Source: Simplicispira psychrophila DSM 11588 (lineage in GTDB: Bacteria > Pseudomonadota > Gammaproteobacteria > Burkholderiales > Burkholderiaceae_C). Taken from it: a DNA stretch of 64,000 nt. Below are positions 17,830-28,991 of this stretch, one piece after another. Below the pieces are notes generated by a model. It was not told the origin of the DNA, made no database searches, and worked only from the letters and a program-made list of their open reading frames with translations. How positions within the stretch are numbered: position 1 is the stretch's first letter; every line of letters starts with the position of its first letter. The position numbers and the translations under genes were made by a program. The stretch is taken from the NCBI RefSeq assembly GCF_000688255.1, contig NZ_JHYS01000004.1:62001-126000 (forward strand), read 5' to 3'.

Positions 17830-19917
17830 GTGATGCAGCTGGTCTCCGCGCCTGTCACTGGGAAGGGGGCCACGTTCAGTGTTGGCGGGTGGGGGACGCG
17901 GGCGTGGTGGCTGGCGCTCTTGGCAGCGCTGGTGGTGATTTTTGTTGGTGCCATGTCGGGCTGGCTGGTGGCACGTGCCTCGGGGCAGGAGGCGTTGCAG
18001 CGACTGCAAGGCCAGCAGGCCGATGAGGTCGAAGTGGTGGCGCGCTTGTTGGCCAGCAAAATTGAGCAGAGCCAGAAGCTGCTGCGCCAAGTGGCCACAG
18101 GCATTACCCCGCAGATGCTGCATTCGCCCTCGTCGCTGCAATGGTTGCTGCAGCAGGGCTTGCCCGCCGTGCAGTTTTTTGACTCCCTGCAGGTGGCGCG
18201 CCAAGACGGGGAATTGCGCGTCAATTTGCAATATGGGCGCTTTGACAACGCGGCCAACCTCGAACCCACCGAGCGCGACAGCTTGCGCCGTACGCTGCAG
18301 GAGGGCAAACCAATGGTGTCCGAGCTGATTGCCGGGCGCACCAGTGAGGCGCGGGTCATGTTCACCCAGCCGCTGCACCGCCCCGATGGTTCGGTGATGG
18401 GCGTGGTGGCTGGGGGCCTGAAACTGCAGTCGCAGGGGCTGTTGCCGGGCTCCTTGCTGCTGCCGGCGCGCTCGGACTCGCGGCTGCTGGTGTTTACGCG
18501 CGATGGCACCATTCTTTTGCACTCCGACCCGGCCCGTGTCATGGGCAACGTGCGCGATGAGCCGGGTCTGGCACAGGTCTATGCGCAGTGGCGCGCGCAG
18601 GAGCGCCCGGTGGAGGGGCGTGGCACAACGCAGGTGTTGTCCGGATACATCGTCAGCATGGCTGGCATGCCCTTGCCGCAGTGGTTGGTAGCGCGTGTGA
18701 GTGATGCGCAGGCGGTGCTGGCGCCGTTGCCCGGTGCCCAGCGCCACGCGTGGTGGGTGGTGGCGGGTACCACGGCGCTCAGTGCCGTGGGCGTGGCCGC
18801 TCTGCTGTTGCTTTGGCTGGTGCGCCCGCTGGCCCAGCTGCGCACGCGTGCCGTGCAGATGCTGGATAGGCACACGCCGCCCACTATGCCCTGGCCCCGG
18901 GCGGGCGGCGAGGTAGGCGCACTGGTGCAGGTGTTTCAGGCGTTGCAGGCGCAGTACGCACAACAGGCGGTGGCGCAAAAAACCATCGTGGACGAGTTTC
19001 AGGCGGTGATGGTGCACGCTTCGATCAGCATCGTCATCTTGCAGCAGGGGATGCTGCAAAAGGTCGGCAGCCAGGCCTGCCGGATGCTGGGCTACACCGA
19101 GGAGGAGCTGCGCGGCCGCCCGGTGCGCGAGCTGTATTGGTCGGATGCCGACTATGCGCAGACCAGCGCCCGTGTAAAGGCTGGTTTTGCTGAGCACGGT
19201 GCCCTGATGGGCGATGTGTGCCTGCGCCGCAAGGATGGCAGCTCTGTCTGGGTTCGCGTGCAGGGATGCAGCGTGAACCCGGCCGATGCACACGGTGCCA
19301 CGGTCTGGACACTGGAAGACCTGACCACCGTCCATGCCGCACGCGAGCAGAACATCTGGCTGGCCGCGCACGACCCGCTGACCCAGCTGACCAACCGCCA
19401 GGGCTGCGAGCGGCGCCTGCATCTGTTGCTGGCCGAGCGCCTGGCGCGCCGGTGCAGTGAGACGCCGCTTGCGGGCGTGCAGCAAGGTGCGCAGGAGCGC
19501 GCAGCGGATGGCGTGTTCCTGTACCTCGATCTGGACCATTTCACGGTCGTCAACGACTTGGCCGGTCATGACGCCGGCGATGATGTGCTGTGCCATGTGG
19601 CGCAACTGCTGCAGACGCAGGTGGGCCAAAGCGGTTGGGTGGCGCGCCTGAGCGGCGACGAATTTGGCGTGGTGTTGCCAGACTGCGCTGCTGCGCACGG
19701 CGCTGAGGTGGCGGCACAACTGTGCGCCGTGGTGCGTGCCTGGGAGCCGATGTACCAGGGTCGCAGCTTTGTGCTCGGGGCCAGCATCGGCATGGTGGTG
19801 CTGGACGCCTGCACGCAAGACGCCGCCAGCGTATTGCAGGCGGCTGATATGGCGTGCTACAGCGCCAAACGCACTGGCCGCAATCGCATGGTGCTGCACG
19901 TGCCACAACGGGTGTAA
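17830..19917 (+). CDS. Membrane diguanylate cyclase with Cache-like sensor, PAS and GGDEF domains (695 aa)
   Basis: The protein makes the second messenger c-di-GMP under control of a periplasmic sensor. Membrane helices are at about residues 26-48 and 311-335, with a Cache-like periplasmic domain of about 260 residues between them. A short HAMP-like linker (RPLAQLRTRAVQML) follows, then a PAS domain at about 385-500 (NQEE-type LGYTEEELRGRPVRELYW, RRKDGSSVWV), and a GGDEF domain at about 515-690. The active site is SGDEF rather than GGDEF, a substitution usually compatible with activity. I see no RxxD inhibitory site five residues before it, so product feedback is probably absent. The ATG at 17830 is followed by a second in-frame ATG. 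Confidence 0.88.
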   Translation: MMQLVSAPVTGKGATFSVGGWGTRAWWLALLAALVVIFVGAMSGWLVARASGQEALQRLQGQQADEVEVVARLLASKIEQSQKLLRQVATGITPQMLHSPSSLQWLLQQGLPAVQFFDSLQVARQDGELRVNLQYGRFDNAANLEPTERDSLRRTLQEGKPMVSELIAGRTSEARVMFTQPLHRPDGSVMGVVAGGLKLQSQGLLPGSLLLPARSDSRLLVFTRDGTILLHSDPARVMGNVRDEPGLAQVYAQWRAQERPVEGRGTTQVLSGYIVSMAGMPLPQWLVARVSDAQAVLAPLPGAQRHAWWVVAGTTALSAVGVAALLLLWLVRPLAQLRTRAVQMLDRHTPPTMPWPRAGGEVGALVQVFQALQAQYAQQAVAQKTIVDEFQAVMVHASISIVILQQGMLQKVGSQACRMLGYTEEELRGRPVRELYWSDADYAQTSARVKAGFAEHGALMGDVCLRRKDGSSVWVRVQGCSVNPADAHGATVWTLEDLTTVHAAREQNIWLAAHDPLTQLTNRQGCERRLHLLLAERLARRCSETPLAGVQQGAQERAADGVFLYLDLDHFTVVNDLAGHDAGDDVLCHVAQLLQTQVGQSGWVARLSGDEFGVVLPDCAAAHGAEVAAQLCAVVRAWEPMYQGRSFVLGASIGMVVLDACTQDAASVLQAADMACYSAKRTGRNRMVLHVPQRV

Positions 19918-19954
19918 AGGGCTTGGCTCTTTTGATATGGGCCGTCCGTGGTCT

Positions 19955-20018
19955 TTTGCAGCTATTGAAATGGTAGCTAATGGCGCACGTCTACTCTGCT
20001 TTAGCGGCCTGTTTTATT
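19955..20018 (+). repeat. Dispersed intergenic repeat, diverged copy 6
   Basis: TTTTGCAGCTATTGAAATGG and TAGCTAATGGCGCACGTCTAC keep the 5' half of the element; the 3' half (TTTAGCGGCCTGTTTTATTC) is diverged. It lies between the cyclase gene and the nucleoside transporter operon. Confidence 0.5.
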
Positions 20019-20054
20019 CATAAGGTAAAAGCAAACTGAGAGACAATCGGCGGC

Positions 20055-21659
20055 ATGAATTTTTCCGCACCTCCTTCTGCCCCGAGCGCGCCGGCGCGGC
20101 TGCAACTGACCGGCATCACCAAGCGCTATCCAGCAGTGGTGGCCAATAGCGGAGTATCGCTCACGGTGCAGCCGGGTGAAATCCACGCGGTGCTGGGCGA
20201 AAACGGTGCTGGCAAATCGACGCTGATGAAAATCATCTATGGCGCCGTGCAGCCCGATGAGGGCAGCGTGTACTTCAATGGCCAAGCCGTGCAGGTGCGC
20301 AATCCGCAAGAAGCGCGCGCCTTGGGCATTGCCATGGTGTTCCAGCATTTCAGCCTGTTCGATACCCTGTCGGTGGCCGAGAACGTCTGGCTAGGGCTGG
20401 ACAAAAGTCAGCGTTTGGCAGAAGTCACCGAGCGCATCACCGCCAAGGCGACTGAATATGGCCTCGATATCGATCCGCTGCGCCCGGTGCACACCCTGAG
20501 CGTCGGCGAGATGCAGCGGGTGGAAATCATCCGCGCCCTGCTCACCGAGCCCAAGGTGCTGATCCTGGACGAGCCGACCTCGGTGCTGACACCGCAGGCG
20601 GTCGAAAAACTGTTTGTGGTGCTGCGCAAGATCGCTTCTGAGGGCTGCAGCATTCTGTATATCAGCCACAAGTTGCATGAAATCCGCTCTTTGTGTACGG
20701 CGTGCACCGTGCTGCGCGGCGGCCAGGTGACGGGGGTCTGCAACCCGTCAGAAGAATCCAACGCCTCGCTGTCGCGCCTGATGATTGGCGCCGAGCCTCC
20801 GGCGTTGATGCACCGCCCGATACATGCCGGCGCAGTAGTGCTGCAATTACAGGATTTGAATTTGGCGCGCACCGATCCGTTTGGTGTCGATTTGATCGAT
20901 ATGCAATTGCAGGTGCGCGCCGGCGAGGTGGTGGGCATTGCCGGTGTCTCGGGCAATGGGCAAAAGGAATTGCTGTATGCGTTGTCGGGTGAAGACCAGC
21001 GCGCCGCGCCGGCGATGGTGCAGCTGATCGGGCAGAACGCCGGACGCCTGGGGCCCCGTGCGCGCCGGGCGTTGGGGCTGCATTTTGTGCCGGAAGAGCG
21101 CCTGGGCCGGGGGGCGGTGCCAAGCATGGGGCTGGCGCACAACCTGCTGCTGACGCGCAGCGACGCGGTGGGGAGCGGCGGCTGGATTCGCATGGGCCAG
21201 TTGCAGGCGCAGGCGCGCGCCATCATCGAGCGCTTTCAGGTTAAGGCCGGTGGCGTGCAGGCGCCGGCGCAGTCGCTGTCGGGCGGCAATTTGCAAAAAT
21301 TCATTGTCGGGCGCGAGATTGATGCCCACCCCAGTTTGCTGATTGTTTCGCAGCCGACCTGGGGTGTGGACGTGGGCGCAGCGCAGCAAATTCGCGCCGC
21401 CATCCTGGCCCTGCGCGATGCCGGTTGTGCGGTGCTGGTGCTGAGTGAAGAACTGGATGAACTGTTTGATCTGAGCGACCGGCTGCACGTCATGGCCAAG
21501 GGGCATTTATCGCCGTCCATTGATCGCGCCGACGCCACCGTCGAGCGCATTGGCGAGTGGATGAGCGGCCTGTGGCACGCCGACGTGCAGGCGCATCTGG
21601 CACGCAACCGCGAGCAACTGCGCGCACTCGACGAGGAGATGCACCATGCTCAAGCTTGA
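20055..21659 (+). CDS. Nucleoside-type ABC transporter, double ATP-binding protein
   Basis: This is the fused two-domain ATPase of the BMP/nucleoside importer family (like YufO/NupO and sugar MglA). Domain 1 has Walker A GENGAGKST, signature LSVGEMQRVEI and Walker B VLILDEPTSVL. Domain 2 has a degenerate Walker A (GVSGNGQKELL), signature LSGGNLQKFIVGREI and a Walker B variant LLIVSQPTWGVDVGA. One catalytic and one degenerate site is usual for this family. It overlaps the next permease gene by 14 bp, so the ATPase, permease, permease and lipoprotein genes form one operon to 24851. Confidence 0.93.
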   Translation: MNFSAPPSAPSAPARLQLTGITKRYPAVVANSGVSLTVQPGEIHAVLGENGAGKSTLMKIIYGAVQPDEGSVYFNGQAVQVRNPQEARALGIAMVFQHFSLFDTLSVAENVWLGLDKSQRLAEVTERITAKATEYGLDIDPLRPVHTLSVGEMQRVEIIRALLTEPKVLILDEPTSVLTPQAVEKLFVVLRKIASEGCSILYISHKLHEIRSLCTACTVLRGGQVTGVCNPSEESNASLSRLMIGAEPPALMHRPIHAGAVVLQLQDLNLARTDPFGVDLIDMQLQVRAGEVVGIAGVSGNGQKELLYALSGEDQRAAPAMVQLIGQNAGRLGPRARRALGLHFVPEERLGRGAVPSMGLAHNLLLTRSDAVGSGGWIRMGQLQAQARAIIERFQVKAGGVQAPAQSLSGGNLQKFIVGREIDAHPSLLIVSQPTWGVDVGAAQQIRAAILALRDAGCAVLVLSEELDELFDLSDRLHVMAKGHLSPSIDRADATVERIGEWMSGLWHADVQAHLARNREQLRALDEEMHHAQA

Positions 21660-22728
21660 ACCGCGCCCGCAGGCCTCGCGCGCCTGGAGTTATGGTTCGC
21701 CGGTGCTGGCGCTGGCGATCACGGTGCTGATCGGCATGGCCTTGTTTGCTGCCTTGGGCAAGGACCCGGTGCGCGGCTTGCAGGTGTTTTTCTGGGAACC
21801 GATCCGCTCGTCTTACGCACTGGGCGAGTTGTTGCTCAAGGCGACACCGCTGCTGCTGATTGCGCTGGGGCTGGCGGTGTGCTTTCGCTCCAACATCTGG
21901 AACATTGGCGCCGAAGGGCAGTTCGTCATGGGCGCGATTGCCGCCGGTGGCGTGGCGCTGCTGGCCGACAAAACGACGGGAGGCTGGATCATGCCGGCGG
22001 TGCTGCTGGCCGGCGTGCTGGGTGGCATGGCCTGGGCGGGGTTGGTGGCGTTGCTGCGCGACCGCTTCAATGCCAGCGAAATTCTGGTCAGCCTGATGCT
22101 GGTCTATGTGGCCACGCTAGTGCTCAGTTACCTGGTGTTCGGCCCTTGGAAAGACCCGCTGGGCTACAACTTTCCGCAAACCAAAACCTTTGAGAAAGTG
22201 GCGCAGGTGCCGCGCCTCCTGGCCGGCTCGCGCCTGAATCTGGGCCTGCCGCTGGCGCTGGCGGCTGCGGCAGCATTGTGGGTGTTTCTGTTTCGTACCC
22301 GCGCCGGCTTTGCCTTGCTGGTCGGCGGCCTGGCGCCGGCCGCGGCGCGTTATGCGGGGTTTTCTTCGCGGCGCACGCTGTGGACGGCGCTGCTGATTTC
22401 GGGCGGTGCCGCCGGTCTGGCGGGTGCGCTGGAGGTGGCTGGACCGGTCGGCCAGCTGACGCCGTATGTGCCGGTGGGCTACGGTTTTGCCGCCATCATC
22501 GTCGCCTTTGTCGGGCGCCTGCACCCGGTGGGCATGGTGTTTTCTGCCGTGCTGATGAGCATGTTGTATATCGGTGGTGAGCTGGCGCAGTCGCGTCTGG
22601 GCTTGCCCAAATCGCTGACCGGTGTGTTCCAGGGGCTGCTGCTGTTCACGCTGCTGGCCTGCGACACCTTGATCGCCTACCGCCTGCGCTGGGTACACCG
22701 CGCGCCCGCACTGAAGAAGGGGCACTGA
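21646..22728 (+). CDS. Nucleoside-type ABC transporter permease 1
   Basis: This is an inner-membrane channel subunit of the importer (branched-chain/BMP permease family, YufP-like). The 360 residues hold about nine hydrophobic helices. The family motif NIWNIGAEGQFVMGAI is at about residues 82-97, and the EAA-like cytoplasmic loop around GLAPAAARYAGFSSRRT is visible. It starts inside the end of the ATPase gene and ends one base before the start of permease 2, which indicates tight translational coupling. Confidence 0.92.
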   Translation: MLKLEPRPQASRAWSYGSPVLALAITVLIGMALFAALGKDPVRGLQVFFWEPIRSSYALGELLLKATPLLLIALGLAVCFRSNIWNIGAEGQFVMGAIAAGGVALLADKTTGGWIMPAVLLAGVLGGMAWAGLVALLRDRFNASEILVSLMLVYVATLVLSYLVFGPWKDPLGYNFPQTKTFEKVAQVPRLLAGSRLNLGLPLALAAAAALWVFLFRTRAGFALLVGGLAPAAARYAGFSSRRTLWTALLISGGAAGLAGALEVAGPVGQLTPYVPVGYGFAAIIVAFVGRLHPVGMVFSAVLMSMLYIGGELAQSRLGLPKSLTGVFQGLLLFTLLACDTLIAYRLRWVHRAPALKKGH

Positions 22729-22729
22729 A

Positions 22730-23650
22730 ATGGAGTCTTACGCGCTGCTCATTGCCGCCACCCTGAGCGCTGGCACCGTGCTGGCCCTGGCGGCCCTGGG
22801 GTTATTGATCAACGAGAAAGCCGGGGTCGTCAACCTGGGCGCCGAGGGCCTGATGCTGTGCGCCGCCATTGCCGGTTTTGCCACGGTGGTCCACACCGGC
22901 AGCACCTGGCTGGGCTTTGCCGCCGGCATGGCGGCAGGGGCGCTGCTGGCGGCGATTTTTGGCGTGTTGGTGATTTGGCTGGGTACGAATCAATACGCCA
23001 CCGGTCTGGCACTGAGCTTGTTTGGCGTCGGTTTCTCGGCTTTTGTTGGCATTAACTATGTGCAGGCCAAATTGCCCGAGCTGCCCAAATATGCGATTCC
23101 CGTGCTGGGCGATGTGCAGCTGCTCGGGCCGGCGCTGTTTCGCCAGCACCCGCTGGTGTATGGCGCCATGCTGCTGGCGGCGGGACTGGTGTGGTTTTTG
23201 TATCGCACGCGCGCCGGTCTGGTGCTGCGTTCGGTAGGCGAGTCGCCCGAGTCGGCGCACGCGCTGGGTTACCCGGTGCGGCGCATTCGCCTGGCTGCGG
23301 TGATGGTTGGCGGCGCGTTGTGCGGCCTGGCGGGTGCCTATATTTCCACCGTCTATACGCCGTTGTGGGTCGAGGGCATGGTGGCTGGGCGCGGCTGGAT
23401 TGCGCTGGCGTTGACGACGTTTGCTACTTGGCGTCCGGCGCGCGTGCTGCTGGGCGCGTATCTGTTTGGTGGTGTCACCATGCTGCAGTTTCACCTGCAG
23501 GCCTCCGGCGTGCAGGTGGCCAGCCAACTGCTCAGTATGTTGCCGTATGTCGCCACCATCGTGGTGCTGGCGCTGATCTCACGCAATCCCACCTGGATCC
23601 GCGTGAATATGCCGGCCTCGTTGGGCAAGGCGTTTTATCCCGGCTCTTGA
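22730..23650 (+). CDS. Nucleoside-type ABC transporter permease 2
   Basis: This is the second channel subunit (YufQ-like), 306 aa with about eight hydrophobic segments. It shows LINEKAGVVNLGAEGLMLCAAIAGF, the counterpart of the NIGAEGQ motif in permease 1, and the coupling loop VGESPESAHALGYPVRRIRLAAVM. The ATG at 22730 follows the previous stop by one base. A 46-bp gap separates it from the substrate-binding lipoprotein gene, whose start has an AAGGAAA ribosome-binding site. Confidence 0.92.
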   Translation: MESYALLIAATLSAGTVLALAALGLLINEKAGVVNLGAEGLMLCAAIAGFATVVHTGSTWLGFAAGMAAGALLAAIFGVLVIWLGTNQYATGLALSLFGVGFSAFVGINYVQAKLPELPKYAIPVLGDVQLLGPALFRQHPLVYGAMLLAAGLVWFLYRTRAGLVLRSVGESPESAHALGYPVRRIRLAAVMVGGALCGLAGAYISTVYTPLWVEGMVAGRGWIALALTTFATWRPARVLLGAYLFGGVTMLQFHLQASGVQVASQLLSMLPYVATIVVLALISRNPTWIRVNMPASLGKAFYPGS

Positions 23651-23696
23651 AGACATTTTTTAGATATCTTTTTTCACATCTATAAGGAAACCACCT

Positions 23697-24851
23697 ATGA
23701 CCGATCTCAATAAGCGTTCTTTGCTCAAGATGGCTGCGCTGAGTGCCGTTGCCGTTGCTGCGCTGGCCGGCTGCGGCAAAAAAGACGAGCCGCCGCCTGC
23801 GGCTGCCCCGGCAGCACAGGCACCACTCGCCAAGCCCGAGCCCTTGAAGATCGCCTTTGCCTATGTCGGCCCGGTGGGCGATGGCGGCTGGTCGTATGCC
23901 CACGACAACGCGCGCAAGGCTCTGGAAAAAGAATTTGGCGACAAGATTGTCACCACGTTTGTCGAAAGCGTGCCCGAGTCGGCTGACGCCGAGCGCGTGC
24001 TGCGCGACTTTGTCGGCCAGGGCAATCAGCTGATTTTTGGCACCACCTTTGGCTACATGGAGTCGATGGTGAAAGTGGCCGCCGACCACCCGAACGTGAA
24101 GTTTGAACATGCCACCGGCTACAAGACCGCCGCGAACCTGCGCACTTACGACAGCCGCACCTATGAAGGCGCCTACCTGGCTGGTGTGATTGCTGGCGGC
24201 ATGACCAAAACCAACACGCTGGGCGTGGTCGGCTCGGTACCGATTCCGGAGGTGCTGCGCAACATCAACAGCTTCACGCTGGGCGCGCTGTCGGTGAATC
24301 CAAAGATCAAGACCAAGGTGGTGTGGGTCAACGAATGGTTCAGCCCACCCAAAGAAACCGAAGCCGCCACCAGCCTGATCAACGGCGGCGCCGACATTCT
24401 GTTCCAAAACACCGACTCGCCCGCCGTGCTCAAGACCGCGCAAGAAAAGGGCGCGCGCGCCTTTGGCTGGGACTCGGACATGACCGCTTACGGCCCCAAG
24501 GCGCACCTGGGCTCGGCGATCATCAACTGGACGCCGTACTACACCAAGGCCGTCAACGACGTGCTGAAGGGCAGCTGGAGCACCGGCCAAGCGTGGTGGG
24601 GCGTCAAGGAAGGCGCCATTGACATCGTGTCCATCGCTGACGACGTGCCCGCCGACGTCAAAGCCAAGGTGGAAGAAGTCAAGAACGGCCTGAAAAACGG
24701 CAGCTTTGCTATTTGGAAAGGCCCGTTGCTGGACAACCAGGGCAAGGAAGTGCTGGGCCAGGGGGTGGTGGCAGACGATAAATTTCTGGTCGGCGTGAAC
24801 TTCTACGTTCAAGGTGTGGAAGGCCAGGTGCCGGGCGGCGACAAGAAATAA
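23697..24851 (+). CDS. BMP family lipoprotein, nucleoside-binding component 1
   Basis: This is the solute receptor of the importer encoded just upstream, in the basic membrane protein (Med/PnrA) family that binds purine nucleosides. The N-terminus has a lysine/arginine-rich start, a hydrophobic core and the lipobox LAGC with Cys at about residue 22, so it is anchored as a lipoprotein. Family blocks include IAFAYVGPVGDGGWSYAHDNAR, LIFGTTFGYMES and AYLAGVIAGGMTKTNTLGVVGS. The length is 384 aa. An intrinsic terminator follows at 24882. A second, shorter paralogue is encoded at 26520. Confidence 0.93.
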   Translation: MTDLNKRSLLKMAALSAVAVAALAGCGKKDEPPPAAAPAAQAPLAKPEPLKIAFAYVGPVGDGGWSYAHDNARKALEKEFGDKIVTTFVESVPESADAERVLRDFVGQGNQLIFGTTFGYMESMVKVAADHPNVKFEHATGYKTAANLRTYDSRTYEGAYLAGVIAGGMTKTNTLGVVGSVPIPEVLRNINSFTLGALSVNPKIKTKVVWVNEWFSPPKETEAATSLINGGADILFQNTDSPAVLKTAQEKGARAFGWDSDMTAYGPKAHLGSAIINWTPYYTKAVNDVLKGSWSTGQAWWGVKEGAIDIVSIADDVPADVKAKVEEVKNGLKNGSFAIWKGPLLDNQGKEVLGQGVVADDKFLVGVNFYVQGVEGQVPGGDKK

Positions 24852-24881
24852 AGCCATCCATCGACACCGATGGACGGGATG

Positions 24882-26284
<1,403 letters not shown>

Positions 26285-26323
26285 GGTGCGTCTCCGGTAA
26301 AGCGGCGCAGAAAACCAAAGATC

Positions 26324-26380
26324 ATAGCCAAAAGTGCCTCCAGCCCTTGCTGAGTAAGCGCGATAAGCTATGATTTTTGA
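26324..26380 (-). repeat. Dispersed intergenic repeat, copy 7 (reverse)
   Basis: Read on the minus strand it gives TCAAAAATCATAGCTTATCG, CGCTTACTCAGCAAGGGCTG and GAGGCACTTTTGGCTATG, the same block order as the plus-strand copies. It lies upstream of the leader of the second BMP gene. Confidence 0.7.
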
Positions 26381-26393
26381 TTTTTATACGCCG

Positions 26394-26510
26394 ATGCCCA
26401 GCACCACAGTGTGGGTCTGCTGCGGCTGTGCACGCGGCGTTTATGCCGATAATCACCACCCCCGGCGCTGTGCCCCAGCGCCGGGGGTTTCTTTTTTCAG
26501 GGCCATGTAG
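26394..26510 (+). other. Candidate leader ORF (38 codons) upstream of the second BMP gene
   Basis: An ATG at 26394 opens 38 codons, ending at TAG 26508-26510, 9 bp before the BMP start. The peptide begins MPSTTVWVCCGCARGVYADN and contains four closely spaced Cys and a Trp. The second half of the ORF lies across the strong terminator stem at 26459-26487. This geometry would suit ribosome-mediated attenuation, but no ribosome-binding site is obvious and the ORF could be chance. Confidence 0.3.
26459..26496 (+). terminator. Strong intrinsic terminator/attenuator in the leader of the second BMP gene
   Basis: A perfect 12-bp G+C stem, CCCCCGGCGCTG with CAGCGCCGGGGG around loop TGCCC, is followed by TTTCTTTTTT. 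It ends 24 bp before the ATG at 26520. No gene on this strand ends just upstream, because the preceding HIT remnant is antisense, so it acts on transcripts entering the BMP gene and is a candidate regulatory attenuator. Confidence 0.8.
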
Positions 26511-26519
26511 AGGACCACC

Positions 26520-27623
26520 ATGTACAAAAACCTCGCTGCCACGCTCGTGGCCGCCTGTTTTTTCGCGCCTGCCTTGGCGCAGATCGCACCCGCCACCCCG
26601 GCGAAAATCCCCGCCCCGTTGAAGATCGGTTTTGTCTATGTCACGCCGGTGCTGGCCGCCGGCTGGACGCGCCAGCACGAGGACGGGCGCAAGGCGGTCG
26701 AAGCTGCGCTGGGCGCCAGAGTGCAGACCACGGCCGTCGATAACGTGGCCGAAGGGGCTGATGCCGAGCGTGTCATCCGCGACTTGGCGCGCACCGGGCA
26801 CCAGCTGATTTTCACCACCAGTTTTGGCTATATGGAGCCGACGCTGAAGGTGGCGCAGGACTTTCCGGGCGTGAAATTCGAGTCCATCACCGGCTACAAG
26901 ACCGCCCCCAACGTCGCTACGGCGAATGCACGCTACTACGAGGGCCGCTACTTGGCCGGCATTGCTGCGGGCCGCATGACCCAGACCGGCGTGGCGGGTT
27001 ATGTAGCGGGTTTTCCGATTCCGGAAGTGCTGCAAGGCATCAATGCCTTCACGCTGGGCATGCGCTCGGTCAATGCCAAGGCCGTGGTCAAAGTAGTGTG
27101 GCTGAATGCCTGGTTTGACGCACCGCGCGAGCGCGATGCGGCCATGACGCTGTTCGACCAGGGCGCGGATGTGCTGTCGTTCCACACCGCCACCAATGCC
27201 GTGATGGTGGCAGCGCAGGAGCGCGGCAAGCTGGCCGTGGCCTACCACTCCGATATGCGCAACGTCGCACCCGACGCGCAGATCGTTGCCGTGACGCACC
27301 AGTGGGGCAGTTACTACACGCGGCGTGTCCGCGCCGTGCTCGACGGCAGCTGGCAGAGCGGCGATGTCTGGGGCGGCGTGCGCGAGGGCATGATCCGCGT
27401 CGGCGACTTTGGCTCTAAGGTGCCCACTGGGGTGCAGCAAGAGGTGTTGCTGCGTCAACGGGACCTCAGCGAGGGTCGGCTGCATCCTTTTCGTGCGGGG
27501 GCGGTGGCGGTGTGCGACAACGCGGGGCACGTCGTGATTGCACCAGGTCAGATGCTGACAGACGCGCAAATCCTGCAAATGAACTGGTTGGTGGAGGGTG
27601 TGCAAGGGCGTGTAAGCCAATGA
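26520..27623 (+). CDS. BMP family substrate-binding protein 2 (367 aa)
   Basis: This is a second basic-membrane-protein type receptor. It has a Sec signal peptide (MYKNLAATLVAACFFAPALA) rather than a lipobox. The blocks IGFVYVTPVLAAGWTRQHEDGRKAVEAAL, LIFTTSFGYMEPTLKVAQDFPGVKFESITGYKTAPN and RYYEGRYLAGIAAGRM align with receptor 1 throughout. No ATPase or permease gene accompanies it, so it probably uses the transporter encoded at 20-23.6 kb with a different specificity. The leader contains a strong terminator and a possible leader peptide, suggesting regulation by attenuation. Confidence 0.9.
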   Translation: MYKNLAATLVAACFFAPALAQIAPATPAKIPAPLKIGFVYVTPVLAAGWTRQHEDGRKAVEAALGARVQTTAVDNVAEGADAERVIRDLARTGHQLIFTTSFGYMEPTLKVAQDFPGVKFESITGYKTAPNVATANARYYEGRYLAGIAAGRMTQTGVAGYVAGFPIPEVLQGINAFTLGMRSVNAKAVVKVVWLNAWFDAPRERDAAMTLFDQGADVLSFHTATNAVMVAAQERGKLAVAYHSDMRNVAPDAQIVAVTHQWGSYYTRRVRAVLDGSWQSGDVWGGVREGMIRVGDFGSKVPTGVQQEVLLRQRDLSEGRLHPFRAGAVAVCDNAGHVVIAPGQMLTDAQILQMNWLVEGVQGRVSQ

Positions 27624-27681
27624 CCTGTTCTTGACCTTATGGGCAGCATTCCCACTGGTCAGCAGCGCGTTCGGGGATTAG

Positions 27682-28989
<1,308 letters not shown>

Positions 28990-28991
28990 CG

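Noticed and set aside
17546-17833. A 95-codon ORF between tRNA-Ser and the cyclase gene
   Set aside because: It has no ribosome-binding site, no domain and atypical composition.
19650-19680. SGDEF instead of GGDEF taken as a sign of an inactive cyclase
   Set aside because: Ser at the first position is common in active diguanylate cyclases, and the rest of the active site is intact.
17794-19908. A 704-codon antisense frame over the diguanylate cyclase gene
   Set aside because: The plus strand encodes clear PAS and GGDEF domains; the antisense product is His/Gln/Arg-rich shadow sequence.
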